Part shown: positions 37,131 through 49,640 of the stretch, one piece after another
How the letters are laid out: every line of letters begins with the position of its first letter
How positions within the stretch are numbered: position 1 is the stretch's first letter
Assembly (NCBI GenBank): GCA_963920665.1
Contig: OY987272.1
Span: 19,225,001-19,289,000, forward strand
Length of the DNA stretch: 64,000 nt
Reading direction: 5' to 3'
DNA from: Straminergon stramineum
Lineage: Eukaryota > Streptophyta > Bryopsida > Hypnales > Calliergonaceae
Program-made: the position numbers and the translations under genes
Notes under the pieces: generated by a model
What the model was told of the DNA's origin: nothing
What the model saw: only the letters and a program-made list of their open reading frames with translations
The model's database searches: none

Positions 37131-39030
37131 AAGCTTGCATTGAAGTTGGACTTGGGGACTAGGCCTGCTCTCAATTTGGACTTGAAGACTAGGACTACAC
37201 TAGAGTTGCTATGACTACCGCATACCCGCTATATTGGTCACTATAAGCCCCTTATTTGTCACCGAGGGCTCATTTTTATTTTATTTTTGCAATTGATTAT
37301 TTTGAGTGTAGTTTTATATACAAAAATCCCCCCAAAGAGTGTAGAACCAAAATAGGTGTGTCACATACCAATATAGTATTTGGTCTATAATTAGAATATC
37401 ATAATTGGAATGCCCCAAACCACAACTTGTATATAGGTTAGAACCCAACTAATCATGATAAATTGGTGGATTATGTGTTATGGGCACACTAAGCTCAAAA
37501 CTCCACATAGGAGAGACATCTCTAGGCAAATATTGGTTGAGGGAACCAGCGGCGAAGTTGGTTTGCCAAGATTTCCTTCGGTGTGAAAGATTCCCTAGCA
37601 CCAATAATTAAATGAGGGGGTGGATTTTATCCCCCATAGGCTGATGTGTAGAATAAGAATATGAGACTACACATATGTTGTGGGATTCTATGGGAGGTTC
37701 CTCAAAAAGTTTTGTAATTTTTTGATAGTCAGAAGATGCCTTTCTCGACAGTCAACTATCCAAACCTACGATGGGAAATTCTTAGAAATTACCTAGGTGG
37801 TGGTAAAATCTCATTAAAAGTTAGAATAACTTATTTTTTGTTAATAAGATGCCTCAACAAGTTTCAAGATATTATGAGAGTCAAAAGTACCCAAACCTAC
37901 AAGATTCCCCTACAACTAGGGAAAATTAAAGTCTCCGGCGGAGTTGACCAACGGAGCAAGAGCATATGGAAGCAGAATGAGGTCAAAGATAGGTCTTTTC
38001 TTACTTCCTCACACCCACTTAAGAGCCTAGGCTAGTTACTTTTGCCAAAAAAGTCAAACCCTCAAAGTTGGATTTTTGCCCTATCTTGGCTTTAAGTTGG
38101 TGCTAGGTTTCATTGAAATTTTGGAGTTAGGAAAAGGGTTGAGGGGCTTAAGAAATCAAAAAATGGACTTCTGAAGCCAATGGCCTAATCTGTTTGTAAT
38201 TTGTAATTAATCTCCAAAAATTAAGATTACGGACTAGCCTAGGATGAAAACTTTTGAGGATGAGGATGAGAATTCGAAAAGAGAGGGTTACCTTAGATGA
38301 ATGAGAGGAGGGGGTGTCCAGGAAAGAGTATAAAAGGGCACCCCTTCTCCTCTTTCACCACCCCCATTTGTTGTATTTGGGTCTATTGGGTCCAATTTAT
38401 GTTGGAATTGTGGCGTTTTAGCCACAAACCTTGGAACGCTATTTTTTGGGCACTTTTTGTCTATTGTTGCTCTTTTCTAAGCTTTTGAGGTCTTTGTGGG
38501 TCCCTTGTACCTTGAGCTCATTATACTAAATCTCCCAAGTCTTTGAGGCTTGTGAATTCACTTTTGGCGTGATGTTGAGAGGCCATAGTTTCGTGTGTCC
38601 CTTGAGGGGTTCCTTGCTTCCCCTCCATGTCTTGTCTTGGTACTAACCCTAGAGTACCCCCCATATGACTTGGCAATGCCCCTTTAGAGGGGCCTTTAGA
38701 TCATGTTGTCTTTGTACTAATCTCGTGTAGCTAACCATTGGGTGTCAAGTATCCTTTTAGTCCCCTGATGCTGACGTTGTGATTCCTAGAGGGAGCCAAG
38801 AGAGTATAAGGGTTGGTGGATCCCACCGTGACGACAAAGCTTTGAACCCCTTAGAAGTCAAAAAATCTTAGTTGTGTGTTAAAAGTGAAACCTTTGGTGA
38901 AGCTTTGGACCTTCTAAAGATCAAAGAGTCTTAGTTGTGTGTTAAAAACCACTTCATGGGTAAACCTTCACCCCCATGGTTTTCCCGTACAAAGTTTTGT
39001 TCTCAAAACGCATTGGGAACAAGGCAAAAT
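37131..39030. other. Intergenic sequence, nothing firmly recognised
   Basis: A GTATAAAAGGGC box at about 38328, followed by mixed-composition sequence up to the edge of gag-like copy B, could be promoter and leader of an LTR. I found no paired LTR or primer site, so I leave it unassigned. Confidence 0.4.
38837..38960. repeat. 63-bp tandem duplication
   Basis: Two copies start AAGCTTTG at 38837 and 38900, both containing CTTAGTTGTGTGTTAAAA. The second copy ends approximately at 38960. Confidence 0.8.
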
Positions 39031-40437
39031 TGTCGTGAGACGAAAACTTGGAATCTACTGGGTTAGTAGAAAATAGATCTATTATAGTATAGAATTTTCA
39101 AAATTTTCACTAGGCAAACAGAATTAGAATCCACTTAGCTTAAACATTGCATTAAGTCTAAAAGATGATCCAGGTGTTCCATAAAAAGATCCAAGACGGA
39201 TCTGGACTCCAGAAACTCGGATAGCAACAACCTACGTCCTAGAGTTCCGGTCTAGGAATCTAGAGAATTGTTACGGTAAACGGTCCGCTACTGGGAACAG
39301 TCAGTAGGATGACGGGTACTTAACCCCCGACACTCCCATTTCCTTTCCCTATTTATTCTGCAACAGTTTTACCTTCATGTAGTTGAGTGAAAGAGTGGTG
39401 AATTAGCGATCATTCTAAAAGTTGAGGATTGTGCCAGATCTGAACTCAGTTCCAGTTCTTGATGGCGGAGGGAGGTAGCTGTAAATCTTTAGTCACTGCA
39501 CAGATAGTCGGTCCTACCATTCCGGAAAGGTAGAGTGACCGGTTGCAGTTAGAAAATGGCTTGAGCACGATAGGGTGTGTCGGCCTATTCCTTAGGCCAT
39601 GGACCGTGAAGAATGAGCGAATGATTCATGAGCTCATCATAGGAACTCTGAATCAGTATGAGTTGATAGTAAGGGGGCGACCCGGAACCTGGACAGATGA
39701 GGTTAGGGCAAATGTATACGGGTTCCTGAAGGAAGGATCCAGATTAGCTTCCCAAACTAATAAGTTCACGACTGGGAAGTTTAAGAATGCGGCCCATGCT
39801 AAGGAGGGGTATGTCGTTAGTGACTGTTTAGATGGGAGGCAGAAACGGGTCTTAGAGTTCCTTATCTCGATCTTGTATTCGGAAAAGCCTACCCAGGTTA
39901 CAAGCACAGTGGCCAACACCATTTTTGGAGCAATGGAGGGAGGACCAGTCCATTGGGGGAAGGTCATTGGAGCAGTGGTCTCCAAACTTGCCGCCTATGT
40001 AAGAAAGGCTAAAACCAGCCCAATCAGTCCTTATCTGTTCCACCTCTACCATTATGAAAAACTTTTGAGTAATGTAGAGATGGTAGAGTACAACACTGGA
40101 ACCATGATCTTGCATTATGGCCTCATGCACGAAGTGGAGGCGGAGCAGCTAGTATTTGATGAAGAAGAAGATCCAAAAGAGGAGGAACAACTCATAGATC
40201 GTAGGCAAAGGAAATCTACCGATTCGGCTTTACGAGGGAAACTCCCTATTCTGGAGAAGATTCTAGAGAAGTAAGAGGAAGAAATTTCTGGATTCTTTAA
40301 GATTGGATTCAATTGGGTGTTGCAAACACAAGAGTACTATGAAAACTTGGCAAACTTACTCTAGACGATTAGCAAGGAGTTGAAGGTCGAGCCAGAGGAG
40401 ATTCTGGATACAGTGAAGAAACTTCCGTATCTGGAGG
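39031..40437 (+). mobile_element. Gag-like element copy B, truncated by copy C
   Basis: It starts TGTCGTGAGACGAAAACTTG and is collinear with copy C from its first base. After 1.4 kb, within the coiled-coil part of the coding region, it stops and copy C begins (TGTTACGAGATGAAAACTTG at 40438). B and C are thus head to tail, and B lacks its 3' portion. Confidence 0.8.
39462..40274 (+). pseudogene. Gag-like protein N-terminal domain (copy B)
   Basis: The frame opens MAEGGSCKSLVTAQ, meets one TAG at about 39534, then runs open for 243 codons. The conserved domain has these landmarks: LSTIGCVGLFLRPWTVKN; RPGTWTDEV; KFKNAAHAKEGY; LEFLISILYSEKPTQV; ANTIFGAMEGG; HWGKVI; PISPYLFHLYH. The layout (hydrophobic ILY.P...V segment, W/GK.I, then PxLFxLYx) resembles the gag-like domain filed in Pfam as putative plant transposon protein, which I infer but cannot test. 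An acidic linker and predicted helix follow. The TAG aligns with CAG in copy E, so this is a C-to-T nonsense change. Confidence 0.7.
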
Positions 40438-43400
40438 TGTTACGAGATGAAAACTTGGAATCTACAAGGTTAGTATAAAATAGGTCTATAATAGTATGGA
40501 ATTTTTCAAAAATTCCAATAGGCAAATAGAATTAGAATCCTCTTAGCCTAAACATTGCATTAAGGCTCAGAGAATGATCTAGGTGTTCTATAAAAGGATC
40601 TAGGATGGATCTGGATTTCAGAAATCTAGATAGCAACAGCCTACGGTCTAGAGTTCCAATCTAGGAATCTAGGGAACCGTTACGAGTAAACAGTCTGCTT
40701 TTGGAACGGTTGGTAGGATGATGGGTATTTAACTCCCGCCACTCCCATTTCTCCTCCCTCTTTCCTCCGCAGTAGATTTGCGCTCGTATAGTTGAGAGAA
40801 AGAGTGGTGAATTAGTGATCGATTCAGAAGCTACTGATTGTTTATCTCCACCAGATCTGAACCTAGTTCCGGTTCTTGATGGTGGAGGGAAATATCCATA
40901 AACCTTTAGTTCCGACACGGATGGTTTGTCCAACCATTTTGGAAAGACTAAAGGATCGATCGCAGTTAGAAGACGACTTGAGTACGATAGGGTGTGTTGG
41001 TTTGTTTCTTAGGCCATGGACTGTAAAGAATGATCGGATGATTCAGGAGCTCGTTGTAGGAGCTCCGAATCAATATGAGCTAATAGTGAGGGGGTGACCC
41101 GGAACCTGGACAGATGAGGTTTGGGCAAAGGTATACAAATTCCCCAGGAAGGGATCCAAATTAGCCTCTCAAACAAGTAAGTTTGTGGTAGGGAAGTTTA
41201 AGAATGCAGCCCATTCTAAGGAGGGGTATGCCCTTAGTGACTATCTAGATGGAAGGCAAAAGCAGGTCTTAGAGTTCCTTATTCTAATCTTGTATCCGGA
41301 AAAGCCTACTTGGGTTACGGTTATGGTAGCCAATACCATTTTTGGTGCTATGGAGGGTAGACTGGTCAACTGGGGCAAAGTCATTGAAGTAATAGTCTCC
41401 AAGCTTGCTGCCAATGTAGGAAAGGCAAAGACAAATCCAATCAATCTTTACTTGTTCTACCTCTACCACTATGCAAAACTTTTGAGTAATGCACAAATGG
41501 TAGAGTACAACACCGGGTCCACAATCCTACATTATGACCTCACAGATGAAGTGGAGGCAGAGTAGCCCGCATTCGAAGAAGAGTCGAAAAGGGGGAGCAG
41601 CTCATAGATCGAAGACGAAGGAAATCTACCGTTCTAACTTCACAAGGGAAACTCCTTGTTCCGGAGAAGGTTCTGCAAAAGTCAAAGGAAGACATTTCCG
41701 GATTCTTCAAAACCGGATTCGACTGGGTGCTGCATTTACAGGAGTACCACAAGACCTTAGTAGACCTTCTCAGAAGAATCAACAAGGAGTTGAAGGTCAA
41801 GCTAGAGGATATACTCGACATAGTTAAGAAACTTCTGAATCAAGAAGAGTTGGGACGGAAGGAGAAGTAGATTGAGAATCTGCACAAGGAGAAGACTGAC
41901 CTTCAAGCCAAGTTGAGTTGGGCATAAGGAGAGTTAGCTATAGTGAAGCAAAGAGAGAAGGAAGCTCTACAGCTTGTCAAGAACCTATCCGGTCTGGAGG
42001 ATAGACTCACAGAACTTGTTGTCAAGGCCTCCCTCGTCCAGAACTGGCTAATCAAGGAAGGACATTTGAATAGATCCAAGGTAGTCTAGATCTTGGTCGA
42101 CTTCTCATTGAAGATGGATTCCGTGCTAAAGGAAATGTGCTAGCTCTTAGGAAGAATCGATCTGGACCATATCATGGATTTTTCTCACTTTTCAGAAATC
42201 CATTTTGACACGGAAACTCCAATGAAGTTAACGACATCGTTACCACTTCTGTCAAGACCAGAAGTTCCTAGGGAGACTCTCTGGCATTCAATCGATCCTT
42301 TCTCAACTCAACTGGACAAGACCATTCGAGGGAGTGTGAAGACAATTCGGGAGCTAACCAAGCAGCCGGACACAGCACGAGAGTTGGCGCCATCAAAAAT
42401 TACTATATTGCCACCGTTTCCAACGATCCGTCTTCCTGAGAAGGAAACTCTTCAGACACCTAGGTCGTTTATTTGGAATGACTTGGCGGACGAGATTAGA
42501 AGACTACAAAATCCAGCCCGGACTCATCCGGAAAGCTTCGAGCACATGCAACAGCCTCAACCTAGGGAGGAGAGGACCACCATCGTTTTAGATGAAACCT
42601 CTCCAAGAAAAGAAAAAGACAAGAGGGAGGTCACTCAGATTGAGAAATCTAAAGAAAAGGAGTACCAAACCGGATCAAAGGAGGAAGAAGAGGAGGAGGA
42701 CATGGAAGAGGAAAACTCGCCTCTGGAAATCCGGAAGATCCAAACCTCGGCAGCATTAAGGACGACTCCGGTGAAGACAACTCCAAAAGCAACTCCGAGA
42801 ACATCCATCCGAAGACCATCAAGTCAAGGCAGGAGTAGTCAGAAGAAGGTGCGAAAGGCGAAGTAGTTAGGATTTTAGTTACTTAGGATTTGAATTTTGA
42901 ATCTGAACCGGGTTTCCAAACGTGGGCTTGGGTTCCGGATTTCTAGGATTTGACTTTGCGGGTTTCTTGGGAGGTTTGTGGTTGGTCACTTGGATTTCCG
43001 GGTGGCTTTTGGGCTTTGGGTTTTTGGATTTTTAAATGAAGGGCAGGTTTGTTGCCCTCTCATTCCATCCAAGCGCTTATAGTTGATATCTTGTCATCCT
43101 TTCTTTAATCCATGCCACCAAGTGGACATTCAAGAATTGATCTGTCGTATATCTAGCTTTTCTATGTTTGTTTGTGAGAGCGTTGAAGTGTAAGAAAGAG
43201 GAGGAGGAAAGGAGGAATCCGGATTTGAGGTGACTAGATCTGATTTGGGAGGGAATGTTTGAGACATAGTTTAGGCTTGTGAATACGGTCTTGTGCGCAG
43301 TGCCTTTAAAACACTAGAATGGAAATCCAGTAAGGAGTGGTGTGGGTGTGAGTTCGGAATACCAGGGAGGGTTCCGTGCGGAAATAAGCAACCGCCAGCG

Positions 43401-43939
43401 GAAAAAAAACCCATCCTATTTTCCCCGGAAGGTCTGCCAAACCCTCAAATCAGTCTAGTGAACGTCTAACAATCCCCCATCGGTTTCGGTTTCTATTGAT
43501 CTGTCGTTGTAGTGGATAGGACTTGTTACAACTTTGAGGGACCTACCTTCTAGATTAGTCATCCGGGAAGTTGTGAGAGTGTTTCTTGGTTTGATCTAGT
43601 GCAACATTTGGTCTAAGTGTGTTTTGTGTAGTTTAGAGAGAGAAGAGAGTGTGAGGAATACGAGTGGTGAGTCCTTACCCCTCTACAAGATCAAAGGCGA
43701 ACCCTTTGAGAATAAAAAAGAGGCACCAAAAAACGGTGTGTGTGTGAGAAGATATGGATCTGGATTTCGGAAAGGTAGAGATCCGGAAGAGAGAATGGAA
43801 GTGAAGAGAGTGCTTAAGTCGATAATACGAATAATCTCGGCTTGCAGCAATAGTCTAGATTCCCCTGGGACGATATTTCGAGTCATTTTTCAATGTTTTG
43901 GTGTTGTAAGGGTACTTACGTTCCACCATGCATACGACA
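40438..43939 (+). mobile_element. Gag-like element copy C, nearly full length (~3.5 kb)
   Basis: It begins TGTTACGAGATGAAAACTTG and ends at CATACGACA (43931-43939), so the ends form a short inverted TGT..ACA pair as LTR elements do. No direct LTR pair and no tRNA primer site could be found. It consists of about 440 bp of leader, a long coding region, and about 1.07 kb of 3' noncoding sequence shared with copy A. Confidence 0.72.
40879..42866 (+). pseudogene. Gag-like protein, most complete copy (copy C)
   Basis: The N-terminal domain (40879-41565) has the same landmarks as copy B (STIGCVGLFLRPWTVKN, EGYALSDYLDGRQKQV, WGKVIEVIVSKL). One net frameshift lies at about 41580-41650. A coiled coil follows (KREKEALQLVKNLSGLED region near 41950-42000). 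The last 230 codons (42174-42866) are uninterrupted and rich in Pro, Glu and Lys, ending in a basic tail (SSQKKVRKAK). In-frame stops are at about 41095, 41565, 41868 and later. It has no pol domains, so if it is a retroelement it is non-autonomous. What the protein does is unknown; a gag-like, RNA-packaging role is only an inference. Confidence 0.7.
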
Positions 43940-45480
43940 AAAGTTTAGCCTCCAAAAGTAGGAAGTAGAAATTTAGCTAAGAGGGAGGGATGACCGGAGG
44001 GATAGGAGAGATCATTGTCAACACTAGCACATAGCAACCTACCCTACTAAAGTTAGACGCATGCCTTTCCCTTGTTTTTGTCCTTCCCTTAGTATAAAAA
44101 CCCACAATGAATAGGAAAAAATACTAGACAAAAAAAGGTTCAATAGTCAGTCTACCAGGGAAGGTCCAACAGTCAATTCACCGAAGAGGGTCCATCAATC
44201 AATCCACCGGAGAGGGTCCAACAATCAGTCGCCGAGGGGGAGGGTGCTAGTACCAAGGCCAATAATCGGAAGGTAGGGTCTAATATTGGGGGGAGGGCCT
44301 AGTCATCGGGGGAAGAAGGGCTAGATTACTCCACAAGGGCCCAATCATCAAGTGAATATAGGGGCTAGGTTCATCGCACAAGGGTTGGATTATTTGCACA
44401 GGGATTGGGTTCTCATTGCTAAAGGGGAAGGGGCAGTTGCCCATGAAAGGAAGAGAGAAGTCTAGGGTTTTGAGGTGAACAAGAAAGAAAATAAAAAACA
44501 AGGAAGAAGGGATAGAATACACCAAGATTGATACTTACTTTAAGACCAACCTTGAAGTGGCAAGCCAACTAGCTCCTCGTCTTCATAAAGCAAACCAAGG
44601 AGGAGAAGAATGAATGATGGATTGACAAGAAAGGAGAGACCATTTAATAGGAAGGATTGAGAATAGATAGAATAAAAGAAGAATCCTCAAATCTTGTTTG
44701 AGCCCTTGGATTAAATTTAGGACATTATCGCGAGGTTAGACATAGTACATAATACGTAAGAGATAATTTAACCTTGTAAAATGCAATGATGCTTCCTTAG
44801 TTAGCCTCATAGGTAGAAATGAGGGTAGTTGGGCCACGTAGCATGTGAAACAAATAGTGTAGAAGGAAAAGGAGTGAAAAAAAATAGGATGAAGCCAATG
44901 AGTAAAACCTTGTATTAACGTACTCTATTATTAAAATGGCGGTTCATTGCATTGTATCAAAGGAGTTCATGGCGGAGGAGGAAGAATTCCCAGAAGGCAC
45001 AATCAACGACTTGAGTTCCGAGGTATGAGACAATCCATCCCTAATTTTTCCAATTCCCCTAGATAGTGGTTATTAACTTTGGCCAAAGCCCACCCTTAAG
45101 GAAGACCCCTAAGGCCAAAGTTCAAGTCACTTTTTAGGATAGAAACCTAGAGAGGAGGTTTGTAACTTTCCAAAAACCTAAGGCATGCCCAAATCAAAGT
45201 AAAAATGAAGAAGTTATCACCAAATGAAGGTTAGGACTTAATTTATGTGGCAGCATGAAATTCTATTTTTTTTGGTTTTACTTAGTAAAACTAACCGGAT
45301 AGCTAGATAAGGGTATCCGGATTTGGTTAAGAAACCATAAGGAGCGGAAATAGAAGTGGAAAATAAGATAGCGGGAAGATCTACTCAATCTAGTTTCTAG
45401 GGAATGAACGGATAGGAGCGGATGTCTGACCGGATAGGTGATGGACCGGATACCCTACAGAAACTGGATCCAGATTAGGT
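43940..45480. other. Intergenic sequence between gag-like copies C and D
   Basis: It holds a 26-bp minisatellite at its left part and otherwise no supported frame. Confidence 0.5.
44137..44240 (+). repeat. 26-bp minisatellite, four units
   Basis: Units begin GGTTCAATAGTCAGTC, GGTCCAACAGTCAATTC, GGTCCATCAATCAATCC and GGTCCAACAATCAGTCG, each exactly 26 bp long. More degenerate GGG-rich relatives seem to continue to about 44340. Confidence 0.85.
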
Positions 45481-45770
45481 CGTGCTGAGGTGGCAATGGG
45501 GTCCAGCCAATATAAATGGGCTGGCCTGGCCAGTCGTACCCCTTTTCACTTTTCATTTTCTAGCGCTTTCAAGCTCCTTGTGTCTGTCAGTTTCAGCGCT
45601 CCATGTCGGTCACTATTTCGAGTGTTTTTCACGAGTATTATTGTGTCCGCTACAATACAGGTTTGGTTTCCGGTTGAGATTGGAGAGAGAAGGAAAGGAA
45701 CGGGACGTGCGGCTAGGAGAGCAACAGTAAGGTAGAATCGGAAAGGGTTCCAAGTAGCTCCTCTGCGACC

Positions 45771-47429
45771 ATGCCGTAGCTCAAGAGAACTAGAGGTCAT
45801 GCTAGTTCGTCGTCAGCAGTAGATGTCAAACTCTGGAAAGTAGTTCCGGTTATCCCTCTATCAGAGCATACCTGAGCGGAACTCATGGACGACTTGAACT
45901 CCATGGGTTGTATAGGGTTTGCAACCAAGCCCTGGGGTTTCAAGGAGGAAGTCTTCATCCGGGAACTCTCAGGGAAAGTGTTTAATGAGTGGAATAATAC
46001 ATTGAGAGCGGTTCCGCCCCTCTAGACGGAAGAGGTCTGGAGGTCAGTTTACAGCTTTCGGCTGGGAGGATTTGGGATGGCCAACCGGAAGGACGACTTC
46101 GTCCGAGGCAAGTTCGAGGGTGCGGTGAACCCGAAGGATGGATACGCCATAGAGGACTGTAAGGATGAGCGGAACTGCCGACTCTTATAGTTCCTTGTTC
46201 CGATACTCCATCCGGAAAAGCCAACAAGGGTAACCATTATCCTTGCGAATACTATTTTCGGGGTCCTGAGAGGGTACCGGAAAGTTGATTAGGCCCGGAT
46301 CATTTCCGATCTGGTGCTCCAGTTAGTTAGTAGAATCGGAAAGAGTAGGGCAACTCCAGTAAGCCCCTACTTGATGCACCTTTATTAGTCACATCAACTC
46401 CTGAATGATAGAGAGGACGAGGTGTATAAGAATCAAGAGGTAGTGCTGAGATATGGGGAATCAGGATCGGATCGGGAGAGCGAATCCAGTTCTGAACCGG
46501 GAGAGGATTCAGAGTCGGAAGACGAGGAGGCGCCAATGCCGCCGGTCAAACGTCATAAGACTACCTCCCCCAATAAACGAGGGATGCCACCTGGGCCCAA
46601 CACTCCCGCTCCGGAAGGGAAACCAGAAGAGGAGAAGGTAGTGGATCCCGAGGATCCGTTCCAACCTCTGGTGAAGGTCCTCTGTGACATCCGGATGGAT
46701 TGGGAACGGAAGAGAAGGATAGTCGTAGCTATCGGGAGGATGGTGGGAGCAGCACCCGACCGGGAGCTACCGGAAAAAGTGGCGGGCTGTATTTCTGATC
46801 CGGTCGAGTCCCGGAAGTAGGAAGTAGAGATCCGCTGGTTACAAGAGGAGGTGGATTGAATGAAGACGGAGATCCTGGTGCACAAGGAGAACTTTGCAGC
46901 CACCAAGTCTATTGCAGAGGATGCTCGGCAGATGATGGAGCAAGTGAAGGCCAGGTTCGGGGAGACCGAAACGGCCCTCACCAAAGCCAAGTTGTTTGAC
47001 GAGCGGGTGCACGAGGAGAAGAAGCTATCCGGTTCCTGGATGGTGCGGATCCTCAACGACTTTGCCGAGCAGGTAGAAGCGGCAATGAAGGAGGCACGGA
47101 AGGCAACGGACCGGATGGAGGAGAGTACCCGGATACTGTCGGGAGCAACTTGCTCTCGCGGTATTCGACTCTCGGATATCTCCCTCCCGAATTCATTTCC
47201 GAAAGTGACAGCAGGAGAGGGGAAGGATACGACCCCCAAGTCCAAGAGAACGACCCAGGCCGACACGCCTGGAACCACCATCGACTTGGACTCACCACCC
47301 ACGTCCACAGAAGGCAATCCGGTTCCTCGACCTCAGGAGATCGAGAGGAGTCGGAACCTAAACGAGGTTTTTGAGCAGATGGACTCGGGAGTGGATAGCG
47401 CGACCGTCGGATCGCGAATAGGGACTTAG
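45771..47429 (+). pseudogene. Gag-like protein, diverged copy D: 553 codons with eight in-frame stops and no frameshift
   Basis: One frame can be followed from ATG 45771 to TAG 47429. Conserved landmarks: DDLNSMGCIGFATKPWGFK; KFEGAVNPKDGYAIEDCKDE; LHPEKPTRVTIILANTIFG; ATPVSPYLMHLY. An acidic Ser-rich linker follows (ESESSSEPGEDSESEDEE), then a Lys-rich stretch, a long helical coiled-coil region (46860-47130) and a Ser/Thr/Pro tail. The internal stops are six TAG and two TGA. Where copy B can be aligned, two TAGs stand for Trp (TGG) and others suit Gln or Arg, so all can come from C:G to T:A changes. Confidence 0.72.
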
Positions 47430-48659
47430 GATGTACAGAGTAGGTAGAGTAGGAACAGATACGGAACCTGTTCCGATCCAGTTGGGAGTAGGTAGGACCG
47501 GAAAGTCTGACCGAGATGGCGGCGGGACTTTCTCGAGTTTTCCCACCCATTTGTAACTTTATGAAATGTATATAGTCAACGCCCACCAGGGACATTGGAA
47601 GTCTTTTTTTTGCAAATTCTGTTGTACCTTTGTATGCGCTCTATTGTTGTGTGTGTTTCCCAAGCTTGGCACGTTTGCATGATGTGGAGTTAGGAAGGCG
47701 TAAGGCAGAGTTGTGATTAGGTTTCTCCCCTTAGTGTGATAGTTTCTGATCCCTAGTGTGGGTGCAGGTTGCGTAAGAGTTGGGAGTGTATTTCAGTGCC
47801 TCAGCAAGATCTAGGGTTTTGAAGTTCCGGGTGAGAAAGCCGCTGTTAGGCTAGGCGGGTAGGGAGGGTATCCTTAGTCGCACTAGAACTCCTGGACGAG
47901 TAGTCCGGTTGAGTGTCCGATCTTCTGAGAGGTCTCACCACCTTAGTCGGTAAATGGAATGATCCTAGTTACTGTTGGAACGGACGAGTACACTTGTAAC
48001 CACCTAGCTTCGTACGGGTAGGAGCTGGCATTGAGGTCGTTGTAGTAAGAACGGATCGTACGGGGGATCTCTGTGTGACTTGCATTCCGGATTGCTGTAA
48101 GGGATCAAACCGGATTCGAGTTAGTTAGGAAAGGAGGGGAGAGAACAGTGGGTCTTCAACCACTATAATCCACAAAAGGAGTGGTGGGCCTACCACTGAG
48201 AAACCTAAGCGGCAAACCCTCTGATGGTCCAATAGAGGCAAAACTAAACCGGAAAAGTGTTGAGGAGATACAGGAACTAGTCGGAGCGGATTGGTTCGAA
48301 GCAGTGTCAGGACCGGAATTGTTTAGGTCCTGAAGATTCAGAGAAGTGAGTTAACCGGAGGATTGAAAGATCGGATGGGACGTAATCCGGTCCTAATCCT
48401 CTTGGTGGTTGGTTGTTTCTGGTTTTAGATTTAGGACCGGAAAGGAAGTTTTAGAGGGTGAGAGCGCTTACTCGCCCAAACCAAGTAAAGACTTCACAGA
48501 ATCTCGTGGGTTCGATCTTTAAAGTCACTTCGTTATGTTCTAGAGTGATTTTTGTGAGCATAATAGGGAATTTACTTATCCTGTGCTGCGACAATTTAGA
48601 CAAAAAATAGTTAGACATAAACGTTGGTAGCAAAATGGAGGAGATTAGGAAGAGGCTAT

Positions 48660-49560
48660 TAATTAGAGACCTGAGGTGTAAGAAAAATTCAATTCCGAAT
48701 TGTAGATTAAGAGGAATTAGTGGATGAAGTTTTAAGTGCCGACTAGCGATCAAACTTCATCTGTCAAGAACTTTTAGAGGGAGTATTGGATTAACAAGTG
48801 TCTTACCAATATGGAAAGCTAAGATTAAGGGGTACAAAGGAAAATTATGAGCTCACCAAAGCAAAATAAATAGGCAAAGGCTAACCCGAACCCGAAACAC
48901 TAAAGGAAGCCAAGCTAAGGAGTAGAAGTTAAGTGAGGAGGTTAGGACTCTAGGCTTGTAGGAGAAGTTGATTAGAGCCCATATGACCCCTCTTAATTAG
49001 GAAAAATCCCAAAAATCCTCAAAAAATAATGAAGGATGAAGTTTAGACTAGGGTTGGATGAGAAATCCATAGAAGTCTTTAATTAGGACCAAACTCTAGA
49101 TTTAAGTAGGGATAAGTCTCTTGAACCACTTCAAGAAATTTCGAATCATTTTGAATTAGGAAACTCAACTTAAATGGTGGATGAAGTTTGATGAACTAAG
49201 TAGCAGTCAAACTTCATCTACTCATAACTTTGGCTAGGAGGGTCGAATAGGGTCGAATTTTAGCTTTTTAGAGAGGACAAGGAAAGCCCTAGAAGGTTTT
49301 AAAGTTAGCTCCTCCCTGACGTGAGTTCCATCCAAAACCCACAACGGCTTCATCCATTTGGTAGTTGAGGACATCGAATGTAGATTAAGCGATTCTTGAA
49401 TGTTTGAGTCACATTTAGGCACTTAGAAAAAATATCCATTGCTTGGAAGGTACTATGGACCAAACTCTTAAACACCCTAAAGTAGGATTCACTTAGTCAA
49501 AACCCAGAACTTGGTTGTGCTCGCGATTTATCAAGGGTGGGTAAATTGGCACTCACAGTC
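48660..49560 (+). repeat. Second copy of the 7660-8560 repeat
   Basis: It is collinear with the first copy and carries two hairpin-forming GATGAAGTTT..AAACTTCATC pairs (48723-48761 and 49180-49218). It lies downstream of gag-like copy D. Confidence 0.7.
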
Positions 49561-49640
49561 ACCCTCTATGCAACCTCTATGGCTCCTAACAAGCATTCCC
49601 CCTCACCCTAGTATATGTCTAACCCTTTGTATCATATTCC

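Larger units (their letters stand above)
45481..49640 (+). mobile_element. Gag-like element copy D, a diverged and more GC-rich subfamily
   Basis: Its coding part is homologous to copies B, C and E in the N-terminal domain but not in the C-terminal half. The composition is clearly more GC-rich than the neighbours up to about 48450. Its 3' flank (48660-49560) matches the repeat at 7660-8560. The outer ends are not defined. Confidence 0.65.

Noticed and set aside
38280..39030. Possible LTR with a TATAAAA box before gag-like copy B
   Set aside because: No second LTR, target duplication or primer-binding site was found.
46553..47317. A 254-codon minus-strand frame
   Set aside because: It is the antisense of gag-like copy D; the sense strand carries the conserved domain.
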